From Oxalobacteraceae bacterium OTU3CAMAD1 (GTDB lineage Bacteria; Pseudomonadota; Gammaproteobacteria; Burkholderiales; Burkholderiaceae_D): a stretch of DNA of 64,000 nucleotides. A program made the position numbers and the translations under genes. Shown here piece after piece: positions 8,491 through 17,406 of this stretch; within the stretch, counting starts at the first letter, position 1; each line of letters begins with the position of its first letter. The notes beneath the pieces are model-generated. The model was not told the origin of the DNA and did no database searches. It saw only the letters and a list, made by a program, of their open reading frames with translations. Where the stretch lies: NCBI GenBank assembly GCA_024123915.1, contig CP099650.1:3782001-3846000 (forward strand), read 5' to 3'.

Positions 8491-9480
8491 TCAATCAAAT
8501 CGGGCGGTTTTCTCCGCCTTTTGTATTAATGTGATGAGGTCGCGGTGCACAAAGCTCACCGGCTCGGCAGGCTCGCTTTCCGAACCTGGGTCCTCTAGCA
8601 GCTCTTGGATCGCCGGCAGCTTTGCCATCGATGGCCGCCACATCGCCAGCGCGCCCCATACGGTGTCATCGACGTCGCTCTTGAAACGATGCGGCCATCG
8701 GAGCGCAGCATCGGCGGCGAGGAGGCGCGCCGTTTCGGCGGAGGAGTAGGTCGGCGGCGCTATCATGGCATCGGTAAAGGTCGTCTCTCCGAGGTAGTGG
8801 GCCATCGCTCGATGCAGCATTTCGCCGGTAAGCATCCTTTGCCATTCAGTCTCGTCCAGGCGTAGTCGCTCGCGATGCTCGCCAGGCGATTGCAGACGGC
8901 ACAGATCGCCATCGGCTTTCAAATAGGTCCAGCTCTGAAGGCGTCCGAATTGCGCGGCGACACGGCTTTGGCCGGCGACGTGGCATAAGAGATCAAGCAC
9001 CCGGCGATCGCCCAGGCGCAAGTAAGTCGCCTTGGTGTTCGCATCGGTGTTGACTCGGCACATTTCCGCAACAAGCGCACCGAGCTCCGGCCAGCGCATG
9101 CTGCTTTGCAGCCAGCCGCCGATGCGATGGGCTGAGCGGCCTGTTCCATCGAGTCCGCCAGACTGCGACGCGAGGCGCTCTTCTTCGGCGATGTCGAGTG
9201 TCACCTCCAGCAACGGGTCGTCCGGTCCCAGCAGTTGAATCAGGTAAGGATGTTGGTGCGCGGGGAGCGTAATGCTCTTGGCAAGCTCCACCGGGACGAT
9301 GTCGCGCCCCCAACCCTGCATGCGCTGATCTGTCGCAGCTGATCCAGCGGCGGAGATGCTGATGCCGGGCAGGGGTTCGCCAACCATCGGATCGACCAGC
9401 ACAAACAGCGGCGTGACAGGATCGATGCTCGCGCGTAGCTGAGCGAGCTTAGATTGCACTGGCGCCCCCCGTGGCGGCAT
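8491..9480 (-). CDS. DUF4123 T6SS effector adaptor/chaperone (second copy)
   Basis: 329 residues; the start overlaps the 3' end of vgrG by 32 bases, so the two are translationally linked. The N-terminal domain contains LFVLVDPMVGEPLPG and a ITLPAHQHPYLIQL segment, placing it in DUF4123; a C-terminal extension after about residue 150 (LRLGDRRVLDLLCHV, QLQSWTYL) is typical of longer members. The adaptor would tether the adjacent VasX-like protein to the VgrG tip. It is clearly divergent from the adaptor at 241-1128, as expected if each serves its own effector. Confidence 0.8.
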   Translation of the reverse strand: MPPRGAPVQSKLAQLRASIDPVTPLFVLVDPMVGEPLPGISISAAGSAATDQRMQGWGRDIVPVELAKSITLPAHQHPYLIQLLGPDDPLLEVTLDIAEEERLASQSGGLDGTGRSAHRIGGWLQSSMRWPELGALVAEMCRVNTDANTKATYLRLGDRRVLDLLCHVAGQSRVAAQFGRLQSWTYLKADGDLCRLQSPGEHRERLRLDETEWQRMLTGEMLHRAMAHYLGETTFTDAMIAPPTYSSAETARLLAADAALRWPHRFKSDVDDTVWGALAMWRPSMAKLPAIQELLEDPGSESEPAEPVSFVHRDLITLIQKAEKTARFD

Positions 9481-12289
9481 CCGATTGTGCTGATGAGCAT
9501 TCAGCCAGCTTGCCGACGGCTGGCAGCTTCAACTCGCTCGAAGAGCTAGATGGCCCCGTCAGCTCCTTGCTGCTCGCTTTAAAGGTGATCGTACCCGGGC
9601 CGTGAAGCATGATATTGCCGCCCTCCATCTTCAGGCTGGCACCTTGGGAGGTCAGCGCAAGATATTGCTTGGCGCTGGCAGTGATGCTCTTCGCCACGCT
9701 AGTTACGGTCAGCGCTTTGTCGGCAGTGAGCTTCGTTTCGTCCGACTGGCTTTGAGCGCTGACCTTGCCGCTGGCCGCGTGCAGACGAATACCAATTTCC
9801 TTGTTTGGTTTTTCAGCGTTGGTCGCCTTGCCATAAGTAAATAGGCCGATGCCCGCTGCCACCGCATGGAGTGTATTGCCTTGGGCCGCGAAATTGATGT
9901 CATGGCCGGCGCTCAGATTGCCGGTTTTGCCGGAGGCGAGCAGGGCGTTGGCCGGCGTCGCCGCCACGATGCCGGTCGGGCTCGAAAGTTGCGCATGGGC
10001 CTCGGTGTAGGCGGCCGCCTTGAGCGATTCGGATTGGCCGCCGGAGTCGGAGGACGATCCGCCATCCGTTCCACTCAGCACTTCACCTACATGCTTCACC
10101 TGTTTGATCGACGGCAGTTCCGCCGGTGCCGGTTCGTCCTTGAGCTTAGCGTTATGTTTCTGCGCCATCTCGACCAAATCGGTTTGCAGTTGAAAACTCT
10201 CTTCCAGCTGCGTGATGGCTTCCTTCGAGTCCATCTGGCTGCCGGTGGCGCTGCCGCGCGCGTCGGTCGATAGCAGCACGCCTTTGCCGGCCCGCACCGC
10301 TATGCTGTGCTCGGTCTTGAGCTCGGCGCCGAAGCCGGCCGCCTTCAGCCGCTGGTTGTCGCTCTGGTGCAGCAAGTGGCCGAGGTTCAGTTCTGCTGTG
10401 CCCTGGTGGGCGGTGGCGTGGCGCTGCAGACCCACGCGCGATTGCCCCGGACTGTCGTCGAATACCAGCTGGTTATAGGCGCCGCTGCCGCCCTGGCTGG
10501 ACTGGATCGCTTGCGTCTTGATGCCCGACAGCGCCGCCGGATGCGCGTGGCCGCCGGCCTCGCCGGGGAACCAGGCGGGGGCGTTGCCGGTCGCCACGCC
10601 GGCGCCACCGGCCACTTGATTATGCTGGGCGTCGGCTTGGCCGCGCCCGTTGTAGACGGTGCCGAGCACCACCGGCCGGTCGATGTTCCCCTCCAGGAAA
10701 TCGATCAGCACTTCCTGTCCGATGCGGGGGAGGGCGCTGCTGCCCCAGTTGGCGCCGGCCACCGGCGCCATCGGCGTGGCTACGCGCACCCACGTGCCCG
10801 CCTGGTCGTCGCCGGGCGCGCCGGTGTGGCCGTCCGGCATCGGATGCGCCAGGCGGCTGTGGCTTTGCGCGCCGCGCTGCCAGTGGAACTGCACCTTCAC
10901 GCGATGGTCGCGGTCGGTGTGGATCGGCGCGCCGGGCGGGCCGACCACGATGGCGGTCTGCTGCCCGTGAATGGTAGGGCGCGGATGGAGCAGTTGGCCG
11001 TGGGCGTCCGTGCCGCTGGAGCGGTATGGGATGTTGCTGCGGATGGCGTCGATGCGGTTGCGGTACAAAGGCCGTTCGCCCATGGCTTTGCCCACCGCGT
11101 GCAGGCTGGTCTTTTCTTCCTCGCCGATCAAGGCGTCGAGCAGGCCCTGGCCGAGCCGCTGCATCAGGCTCGACTTCAGGTCCGCACTGAGATTGTTATG
11201 CATCAGGTGTACTGTGCGCACGATCAGGAAGCTGCGTTCGTCGTCGCTGCCGGCCAGATCGAACTGGGCTTGGCCGGTGAGGGCGAACGTGGTACCGGGC
11301 GCGAGCGTGCGCACGGTGCCGGCGCCTACATGGATCTCCTTGCTGGCCTCGAAGACCTGCAACTGGTTATCGGCGATGCGCTGGCCTTGTTCGCGCGACT
11401 GGTATGCGTAGGCGCCCGGGGCGTCGCGGCTGACCAGCGGGGCGCTGTCGCCGCCGTCCGCGCTGGCGGCGCCGACCGGACGGGTGTCGAGCGAGCGGTA
11501 GTCCCAGCTGCTCAGCTCGATGGCGTTGGTTTGCAGGCGCAGCTCGGTGCGCCAGCGGTCCAGCGTGTCCTCCCGCATCGTCGCGCCGGGCTGGCTGAAG
11601 GCGATGCTGGCCTGGGCGTTGGGCTTGAAGCTGCCGTTGTGGTCGGCGATGACCATCGTGTGGCTGCCCAGGCCGGGGCTGGCGGCGTCGCCGGTGTGCT
11701 CGAAATAATCGAACAGGCCTTCCTCGTGCATCAGGCGCCGGGCAAAGGCGAGGTCGCTTTCCTGGTACTGGGTGGTGATGCTGCGCTTGGGATAGACGGC
11801 GCGGTCGAGGATGTCGAAGCGCCACGCCGGCACTAGCTTGCCCTGGCCCTGGTAGGCGCTAAAAATGGTATCGAGGATGTCGAACACCGTCATGTCCTGG
11901 AAGATGCGGCTGTCGCGCCCGCGCGCGAGGAAGGCGGTCCAGGGTTCGACGGTGAGGTTGTAACGGGCGAAGCCGCCGTTGGCGCCGGCCATGTCGATGG
12001 CGGTGACGTGGCCGTGGAACGGTCGCAATTGGTCGCGGCTGGCGGCGGTCATCAGTTCCAGCAGCACCGGCTGGCCGATCAGCGATTTCAGCGAAATGGC
12101 GGCGTCGGTCGACAGCGCAGCGATCTTAAAGCTGAAGCCGATGCCGATGCCTTCCTCGCCGCGCACGCATTCAGCCAGCAGCACGTCGGCGCCGAGTGGC
12201 GTGGTGAGTTTAAGTATCCGCGTACTTTGCGTGAAGCCGGCGAGCAGGGAGGCGGACGAGCTGTTTTGCGACGAAACCGGTTCTGACAT
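9449..12289 (-). CDS. vgrG: VgrG T6SS spike protein with DUF2345 extension
   Basis: 946 residues from ATG 12289, which has a GGAG at proper distance; an open frame continues upstream to 12550 but overlaps another gene and the promoter and is rejected. N-terminal gp27-like domain (about 20-420: LIGQPVLLELMT, DLAFARRLMHEEGLFDYFEH), gp5 OB-fold (VKVQFHWQRGA, WVRVATPMAPVAG, IGQEVLIDFLEGNIDRPVV), then the VgrG needle and a DUF2345 region (LVFDDSPGQ, ELKTEHSIAVRAGKGVLLSTDA) running into a Ser/Gly-rich C-terminus. The extension and the overlapping adaptor gene mark it as a cargo-carrying VgrG. Confidence 0.95.
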   Translation of the reverse strand: MSEPVSSQNSSSASLLAGFTQSTRILKLTTPLGADVLLAECVRGEEGIGIGFSFKIAALSTDAAISLKSLIGQPVLLELMTAASRDQLRPFHGHVTAIDMAGANGGFARYNLTVEPWTAFLARGRDSRIFQDMTVFDILDTIFSAYQGQGKLVPAWRFDILDRAVYPKRSITTQYQESDLAFARRLMHEEGLFDYFEHTGDAASPGLGSHTMVIADHNGSFKPNAQASIAFSQPGATMREDTLDRWRTELRLQTNAIELSSWDYRSLDTRPVGAASADGGDSAPLVSRDAPGAYAYQSREQGQRIADNQLQVFEASKEIHVGAGTVRTLAPGTTFALTGQAQFDLAGSDDERSFLIVRTVHLMHNNLSADLKSSLMQRLGQGLLDALIGEEEKTSLHAVGKAMGERPLYRNRIDAIRSNIPYRSSGTDAHGQLLHPRPTIHGQQTAIVVGPPGAPIHTDRDHRVKVQFHWQRGAQSHSRLAHPMPDGHTGAPGDDQAGTWVRVATPMAPVAGANWGSSALPRIGQEVLIDFLEGNIDRPVVLGTVYNGRGQADAQHNQVAGGAGVATGNAPAWFPGEAGGHAHPAALSGIKTQAIQSSQGGSGAYNQLVFDDSPGQSRVGLQRHATAHQGTAELNLGHLLHQSDNQRLKAAGFGAELKTEHSIAVRAGKGVLLSTDARGSATGSQMDSKEAITQLEESFQLQTDLVEMAQKHNAKLKDEPAPAELPSIKQVKHVGEVLSGTDGGSSSDSGGQSESLKAAAYTEAHAQLSSPTGIVAATPANALLASGKTGNLSAGHDINFAAQGNTLHAVAAGIGLFTYGKATNAEKPNKEIGIRLHAASGKVSAQSQSDETKLTADKALTVTSVAKSITASAKQYLALTSQGASLKMEGGNIMLHGPGTITFKASSKELTGPSSSSSELKLPAVGKLAECSSAQSDAATGGASAI

Positions 12290-12348
12290 GTTACTTCTAC
12301 TCCAGATATGCCGCGCTGGTACCTCCAACGCCGGGCTAGATATAATCC

Positions 12349-12384
12349 ATGCAAGATTACACCCTAGAAAGTACTGTTTGACAA
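12349..12384 (-). promoter_or_regulatory. Promoter of the vgrG unit (copy A)
   Basis: On the minus strand a -35 TTGTCA (12384-12379) is followed after exactly 17 bases by TGTAAT (12361-12356), placing transcription start about 60 bases upstream of the vgrG ATG. The same block with the same spacing recurs at 14280-14315 upstream of the second unit, which supports function. Confidence 0.6.
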
Positions 12385-12462
12385 GTGCGATTCGATTGAA
12401 GAGGTGGCAGAACGGGAGTCTGTCACTTAGGGTCACGCACAATATGGCCTGGGTCTTGTGAT

Positions 12463-13236
12463 CTAGCGCCTGGTCTTGGTTACCATGTCCACGTAGACCG
12501 TCGGACGCTGCGGGTCGAAATGTTTCGGCAAGTGGTAATAGACGAACCATCCCCTCGTCAGAAAAGCCAGAGCCATCATATCGATAGGAATTGAGAAAAT
12601 TCCAAGGAAAATGTGCGGGAAAGGCAGGCCTACAAATCCCACGATAGTTTTTGCAAATGGCATTGTGCCGAAGGCTAGGCCGGCGAATAAGAGAAAATAT
12701 CCTGCGTTCGGAAATAGACTGAGCCTATATTTCTTCTCTAATAGGCGCACATCATTCTTCTGCAGATAGAACGTTTGCTTGTTCCGGACTTGATAAAGCT
12801 GGCCCAGCAGTTGCGGATCGTTCCTGACATCCTGGTACATGCGCCAGATTTTCGTGCTGAGCGTGGCAATGACACCCAGATAAACAATGAAGAACACGAG
12901 CCGATATGGCAAAGGAATGGAGGCGTACAGCAAAAAGCAGAGCCAAGGGGTCCCGCCTAACATACCGATGCAGGCTAGCTGGATTGACGCCACGAAGAAA
13001 TATTCAACGGACCAGCCCCAGTTAAATATTCGGGGTAAGCACACAAGAGCGAGTGAAATGGTTAATGTAAGTGTAAAAAACAACGTCAAGGGATTTTGCA
13101 AGTAGGGCGTATCCGGTGCCGCTCCCGACGACAGCGCGATCGAACAAAGACTCATGATCAGAGGAATCCCCGCGCCGAGCGAACACATGTTTCTGGGTTT
13201 TGCAAACGCAGGGTTGATTAAATCGAGGTCGTTCAA
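12463..13236 (-). CDS. Polytopic membrane protein coupled to DUF6708 gene
   Basis: 257 residues from a TTG that overlaps the upstream stop codon as TTGA, a coupling arrangement; the next internal ATG (13188) is the fallback start. About six hydrophobic segments: three in the first 120 residues, then a soluble stretch (WRMYQDVRNDPQLLGQLYQVRNK) and two more near the C-terminus. I recognise no named domain. Being the second gene after a DUF6708 protein in the T6SS island, it may be an orphan immunity protein or a regulator of membrane insertion; both are guesses. Confidence 0.6.
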   Translation of the reverse strand: MNDLDLINPAFAKPRNMCSLGAGIPLIMSLCSIALSSGAAPDTPYLQNPLTLFFTLTLTISLALVCLPRIFNWGWSVEYFFVASIQLACIGMLGGTPWLCFLLYASIPLPYRLVFFIVYLGVIATLSTKIWRMYQDVRNDPQLLGQLYQVRNKQTFYLQKNDVRLLEKKYRLSLFPNAGYFLLFAGLAFGTMPFAKTIVGFVGLPFPHIFLGIFSIPIDMMALAFLTRGWFVYYHLPKHFDPQRPTVYVDMVTKTRR

Positions 13237-14234
13237 GATGCTGTTCCAGTGCCACGTAACGACGCTTCTGTGCTTGGCTGGTCAGCAAATTGAACCGGCG
13301 GGCCGACCGCCGCCAGCACCTCGTCGGACCACTTGATGGGGATCGATGTGGAATAGCTGAACCACGAGAAAATGCCGAGGAGCGTCAAAATCGGGAAAGA
13401 TATGGGAAACAGGATAAAGCGGATGATCGTTAACACCCAGGCCTGCGCCCACCACAGCTTCAACGTGTCGCCGTAGGGACCCATGCGGGCCATGCATTGC
13501 AGGAAGGTGACGGGATTTTCCCTATTGGATAGCACTTCGCCCGGCGATAAATGCGGGCCGCCGTCCTCCATGAACTTACGTACATGCTCATACATGGGGG
13601 CGACTGTTACCTCACCAAGCAGCATGCTGCCGCCCAATGTGAAAGCGTCAACAACAGTCGCATCGGTTGGGCTCTGGCGAACAATGAAAACCAGCGAGTG
13701 CATACGACTCACTGTCGATGTATTTGCGTTAACCACGGCATGGTGTTCGGCATCTATCAGGTTCCAATCGTATGTCGCCGATCTCAGTGGCCAATGTTTA
13801 AGCAACCCCCTCCAGCCAGGCTGAACTTCTCGGAAAATTCTGTACACTTTCCTGTTCTTGCGATCAAAAATGATGGGTTCGTCCGCTGGCCGGAACAGCT
13901 CGAGTCGAACACACCAGAGGAACAGAAATATGCCGACCGGGGTGAAGATGCCTACGGCAAATATCGTTATGATCAGGCTGGACACCGAGAAAGATTTTGC
14001 ATTTACTGAAAAGGAAATGGAGTCAACCACGACCATTCCGGCCATAGCCAACATTGCAAGTCCGAGGAAGATCAGGAGTCCCCTTACTCCATCCATGATG
14101 CCTCTATATTCGATGGCGTCGGAATACTGCGCTTTGATCAGATTGAACGCGATCGTAGCCTTCGAGGCCGGTACGTCCTTCTGAAAAATCTCAACCACCC
14201 CGGACATTTTCTTATTGGGCTTCGGCGACTCCAA
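13233..14234 (-). CDS. DUF6708 membrane protein, paralogue of 4488-5435
   Basis: 333 residues from TTG 14234, chosen because AGGAGG lies four bases upstream and the resulting N-terminus matches the length of the paralogue; a longer TTG frame begins at 14285 and an internal ATG lies at 14207. It shares with the paralogue SGVV near the start, the EPIIFDRKNRKVYRI block, the GWRGLL.WPL motif, a GGP-LSPGE segment and an ending of the form FSYSTSI-I-W-EVL-AIGP. Same two-plus-two membrane layout. No effector gene lies directly beside it, so it may protect against a foreign or displaced effector. Confidence 0.75.
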   Translation of the reverse strand: MESPKPNKKMSGVVEIFQKDVPASKATIAFNLIKAQYSDAIEYRGIMDGVRGLLIFLGLAMLAMAGMVVVDSISFSVNAKSFSVSSLIITIFAVGIFTPVGIFLFLWCVRLELFRPADEPIIFDRKNRKVYRIFREVQPGWRGLLKHWPLRSATYDWNLIDAEHHAVVNANTSTVSRMHSLVFIVRQSPTDATVVDAFTLGGSMLLGEVTVAPMYEHVRKFMEDGGPHLSPGEVLSNRENPVTFLQCMARMGPYGDTLKLWWAQAWVLTIIRFILFPISFPILTLLGIFSWFSYSTSIPIKWSDEVLAAVGPPVQFADQPSTEASLRGTGTAS

Positions 14235-14279
14235 ACTTCCTCCTGATGCGCGGCATCGTCTGAGTGACAGATGCAATCC

Positions 14280-14315
14280 AGGCAAGATTACACCCTAGAA
14301 ATTACGATTTAACAA
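14280..14315 (-). promoter_or_regulatory. Promoter of the second DUF6708 unit (copy B)
   Basis: Minus-strand TTGTTA (14315-14310), 17-base spacer, TGTAAT (14292-14287). The spacer and flanks are nearly identical to copy A, including TTTCTAGGG just before the -10 element. Start of transcription would be about 45 bases before the TTG start. Confidence 0.6.
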
Positions 14316-14573
14316 GGGCGATCTGATTGGCGCGGTCCGGCACCGCGAATGGAGGATGTCCCACCACCGGATCGGCCCTCGGAGACAAGTGCCGTGCTCT
14401 AACATTTCTTTCGTGTTTTCATGTACGATACCGGATTCGCCAAAGTAAAGCTGGGCGAAAACTGCTAGTGCTAGTGTTACCTCCCGCCGCAACCCGCGCG
14501 CGGAGGGTTGTTAATTTAGGGCAAGAGGATCATTGCACGTGCTTCCTTCATGTCCCGATCTCTTGGAGACGGA
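14316..14573. other. Intergenic region between the T6SS island and the sialidase unit
   Basis: Upstream of promoter B there is no supported gene. A GC-rich inverted segment near 14480-14510 precedes the sialidase gene. I could not identify a confident promoter for the plus-strand unit, though it must lie here or further upstream. Confidence 0.3.
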
Positions 14574-15743
14574 ATGGGAGCTTCGCGCCCACCTTTACAG
14601 CGGGCAGCCAGTCTGATCATACTGGCATGTGTCCTGGCCGTGACCACCGCGGTGGCGGCCGAAGCCTGGCGCTGGTCGCGTGCTGCCCAGCCCGGCGGCC
14701 AGCCAGCCGCCGCCCACACAACGGCCGCGCCGACCGATCCCACCCTGACCGAATTGTCCCGCGCCATCATTCCGATGCCCAAGGGCGTGCCGTCCGCGCA
14801 CGCCAGCGCGCTCGCCAGCCTGCCCGGCGGCGACCTGATTTCCTTCTGGTGGGCCGGCAGCCGCGAGAGCGGCCCGGACGTGAAGGTCTACGCCTCGCGC
14901 TGGTCGCACGGAAAATGGAGCGATAACTGGGAAGTGGCCAGCCGCGAATCGTTGGGCGCCGTGCTCGGCCACGGCGTGCGCCGTATCGGCAACCCCGTCG
15001 CCTGGACCGCCACCGACGGCACCGTCCACCTGTACGTGGTGGCCACCGGCCTGGGCGGCTGGGCCGCCTCGCGCATCGTGCAGATGGAGTCGCGCGACCA
15101 GGGCGCCAACTTCACCGTGCGCCGCGTGCTGCCGATGTCCCCCGTCTTCAATACCAGCGTGCTGGTGCGCTCGACGCCCATCGGGCTGGCCGATGGCGGC
15201 TGGTGGCTGCCGGCCTATTTTGAGATCGGCAACAAATACCCGATGCTGATGGCGTTCGACGCCAGCGGTGCGCCGCAGCGCCTGACGCGCATCGGCGCCC
15301 GCACGCAATCGCTGCAGCCGACCCTGGTGCCGGTGTCGGCGACCGAGGTGCGCGCGTGGATGCGCGATGCAGGCGAAGATCGGCGCGTGCAGCAGGCGTT
15401 CAGCCGCGACGGCGGCAACAGCTGGCAAGACATGGACGCGACCCCGATGTCCAACCACGGCACCGCGCTGGCCGTGCTGCGCCTGACCAACGGCAGCTTC
15501 CTGATGCTGCGCAACGAGGGCGCCGCCGGCAACATGGCGCGCAGCACCTTGTCGCTGTCGATCTCGACCGACGCCCACGCGTGGCGCCCGCTGACCGATA
15601 TCGTCAGCGGCAAGCCCGGCGACGAGTTTTCGTATCCGGCGATGTATCAAGTCGGCGATGAGCTGCATATCACCTACACTTACCAGCGCCGCGCGATCGC
15701 GCACCACCGCCTGAAAATCCATCCCGGGAAGGACCTGCTATGA
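14574..15743 (+). CDS. Sialidase-fold (exo-alpha-sialidase-like) exported protein
   Basis: 389 residues from ATG 14574, which has GGAG five bases upstream; an ATG at 14550 lacks one. N-terminal hydrophobic segment (LIILACVLAVTTAVAA) gives export or anchoring. The body is a BNR-type six-bladed propeller: FSRDGGNSW is a clean Asp-box, with degenerate ones at ESRDQGANF and SISTDAHAW. GxLISFWWAGSRE near residue 85 and an Arg-rich active-site layout fit the sialidase/neuraminidase superfamily. Substrate is not evident; many such proteins act on non-sialic sugars. Overlaps the next gene by ATGA, so one operon. Confidence 0.75.
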   Translation: MGASRPPLQRAASLIILACVLAVTTAVAAEAWRWSRAAQPGGQPAAAHTTAAPTDPTLTELSRAIIPMPKGVPSAHASALASLPGGDLISFWWAGSRESGPDVKVYASRWSHGKWSDNWEVASRESLGAVLGHGVRRIGNPVAWTATDGTVHLYVVATGLGGWAASRIVQMESRDQGANFTVRRVLPMSPVFNTSVLVRSTPIGLADGGWWLPAYFEIGNKYPMLMAFDASGAPQRLTRIGARTQSLQPTLVPVSATEVRAWMRDAGEDRRVQQAFSRDGGNSWQDMDATPMSNHGTALAVLRLTNGSFLMLRNEGAAGNMARSTLSLSISTDAHAWRPLTDIVSGKPGDEFSYPAMYQVGDELHITYTYQRRAIAHHRLKIHPGKDLL

Positions 15744-16525
15744 GCTTGCCTGATCTCGCCCTGCAGATCGTCTACGGGCGCCTGGCCTGGGCGCTGGTTG
15801 CCGCCGCGATGCTGCTGGCGATCCTGCCCGTGTTGAAGCCGGCGCTGTTGTCGACCTGGCTGTCCAAGCTCGCCCCCAAACCGTCGCCCGCCGTCTTCGC
15901 GCTGCGCCCGCGCCGCTCGATGGCCAACGCCGCCTTCGTTCCCGGCGTGGTCCTCGCCACGGTGGTGCTGATGGCCTTGCCCGACGCGGCGTCGCCGGCC
16001 TACTGGTTGACCCTGGTGTTCCAATATCCGAGCGGGCTGCTGGTCGGCTTCAGCCTGGTGTCGCTGCACGCGCGCTGGCAGGGCCGGCCGGTCCGTCTGG
16101 TCATGCCCGCAGGCTTGGCGGTGCCGCTGGTTGTCGCCGGCCTGGTGCTGTATCTGGACGCCTTCGGCGTGCTCGCCCTCGGCCTGTATTCCAGCGGCTT
16201 CGGCGCCGTCGCCGCGCCGTTGACCGCTTGCGCGGTCGCCATCGCCTGCGCGGTGGCCATCGTGCGCGGCCGCGCCGTCGCCGGCGCCGCCGCGCTGCTG
16301 GTCGCCGTGCTGCTGTTTTCGGTGCTGCGCCTGCCTTCCGGCAACCTGTGGGACGCGCTGCTCGACCCGCTGCTGTGGTCTTGGGCGCTGGGCTCGACGG
16401 TCGTGGCGCTGTTCCGGCAGCGCGCCGCGCGCCGCACCGAGCTGGTGTCGCCGCTGGCGGAGCTAGAGACGTCGCCGATCCCGGAACCGGTGCTCGCGCA
16501 CGCGGCCGCTAACGAACAAATTTAA
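15740..16525 (+). CDS. Polytopic membrane protein of the sialidase cassette
   Basis: 261 residues, starting in a 4-base overlap with the sialidase gene. About seven hydrophobic segments: residues 12-38, 62-80, 86-105, 118-140, 145-165, 167-205 and a final one near 210-230, followed by a short charged cytoplasmic tail. A loop KLAPKPSPAVFALRPRRS separates the first two. No family recognised. Co-translation with an exported sialidase-like enzyme suggests a shared step at the membrane. Confidence 0.65.
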   Translation: MSLPDLALQIVYGRLAWALVAAAMLLAILPVLKPALLSTWLSKLAPKPSPAVFALRPRRSMANAAFVPGVVLATVVLMALPDAASPAYWLTLVFQYPSGLLVGFSLVSLHARWQGRPVRLVMPAGLAVPLVVAGLVLYLDAFGVLALGLYSSGFGAVAAPLTACAVAIACAVAIVRGRAVAGAAALLVAVLLFSVLRLPSGNLWDALLDPLLWSWALGSTVVALFRQRAARRTELVSPLAELETSPIPEPVLAHAAANEQI

Positions 16526-16543
16526 TCAGCAATGGAGTAGTGC

Positions 16544-17386
16544 ATGGTAAAGAACAAGTGGTATGTTCATCCGGTGATCGCGGTCGGGGTCCTCGTCAAC
16601 ATCTTCGTGATGGCGCTGGCGATCCTGTGGAAGGGCGACCAGACGGCGATCTGGCGCCTGGTCGTGGAGGACGGCATCGTCGAGTGGATGCAGTTCCTGT
16701 GCTTCACCGTCACCGCCGGCATGCTCGGCTTCCTCGCCGTCGAACAATGGCAGCGCACGCCCAAGATCAACCTGCAACTGCTGGCCTTCGTCGGCCTGAC
16801 GGCGCTGGTGGCGCTGGCCGCGCTGGAGGAAATCAGCTGGTTCCAGCGCATCCTGCACATCGCCTCGCCCGAGTACTTCCTGGCCAATAACCGCCAGTCG
16901 GAGACCAATCTGCACAACCTGGCCGTCGGCAACGCCAGCCTGCACAAGACCGTGCTGCTGAAGGTGATCGCCATCGTCGGCCTGACCCACAACATCATCT
17001 TGCCGCTGCTGGCGCGCAAGCGTCCGGGCATCCAGCGTTTCGTCGAAAGCTTCGGCCTGTACCTGCCGCCGCTGTCGGCGTCGGTGATCTACATCGCCCT
17101 GGTGGCGCTGTCGCACCTGGTCATCGATCACCCGCGCAAGGGCGAGCTGGGCGAGATGTTCGGCGCCGTCCATTACATGACCACCGTGTTCGCCGCCTAC
17201 TACATCGGCGTCGGCTACGGCAAGCCGCCGGTGTTCGCGCAGCCGGCCGACGCCCGCCGCGTGTCGACCTTGTTCGCGATGGTGGTCGTGTTCCTGTTGT
17301 TCACCGCCTGGCTGATGAGCGCCGGCGCCGGCGCGCCGCAGTACATGGCATCGCATCCCATGGTCACCGGCACCTCCGCCGATTAA
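16544..17386 (+). CDS. Polytopic membrane protein with EEISW motif
   Basis: 280 residues, 18 bases after the preceding gene. About seven membrane segments. The helix-loop LAALEEISWFQRI followed by ANNRQSETNLHNL is a recognisable pattern in uncharacterised inner-membrane proteins found with glycosyltransferase and polysaccharide genes; Glu-Glu, Asn and His residues in that stretch are potential catalytic or binding groups. Enzymatic role unknown. Position between the sialidase gene and the LTA-synthase-like gene supports work on a membrane-linked glycan. Confidence 0.6.
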   Translation: MVKNKWYVHPVIAVGVLVNIFVMALAILWKGDQTAIWRLVVEDGIVEWMQFLCFTVTAGMLGFLAVEQWQRTPKINLQLLAFVGLTALVALAALEEISWFQRILHIASPEYFLANNRQSETNLHNLAVGNASLHKTVLLKVIAIVGLTHNIILPLLARKRPGIQRFVESFGLYLPPLSASVIYIALVALSHLVIDHPRKGELGEMFGAVHYMTTVFAAYYIGVGYGKPPVFAQPADARRVSTLFAMVVVFLLFTAWLMSAGAGAPQYMASHPMVTGTSAD

Positions 17387-17406
17387 CGTACCGGACAGGG
17401 ACCGTC

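Noticed and set aside
10307..11836. 509-codon plus-strand open frame inside vgrG
   Set aside because: Antisense shadow; vgrG is clear on the minus strand.
12290..12550. N-terminal extension of vgrG
   Set aside because: Overlaps the membrane protein gene and the -35/-10 promoter; ATG 12289 has a ribosome site.
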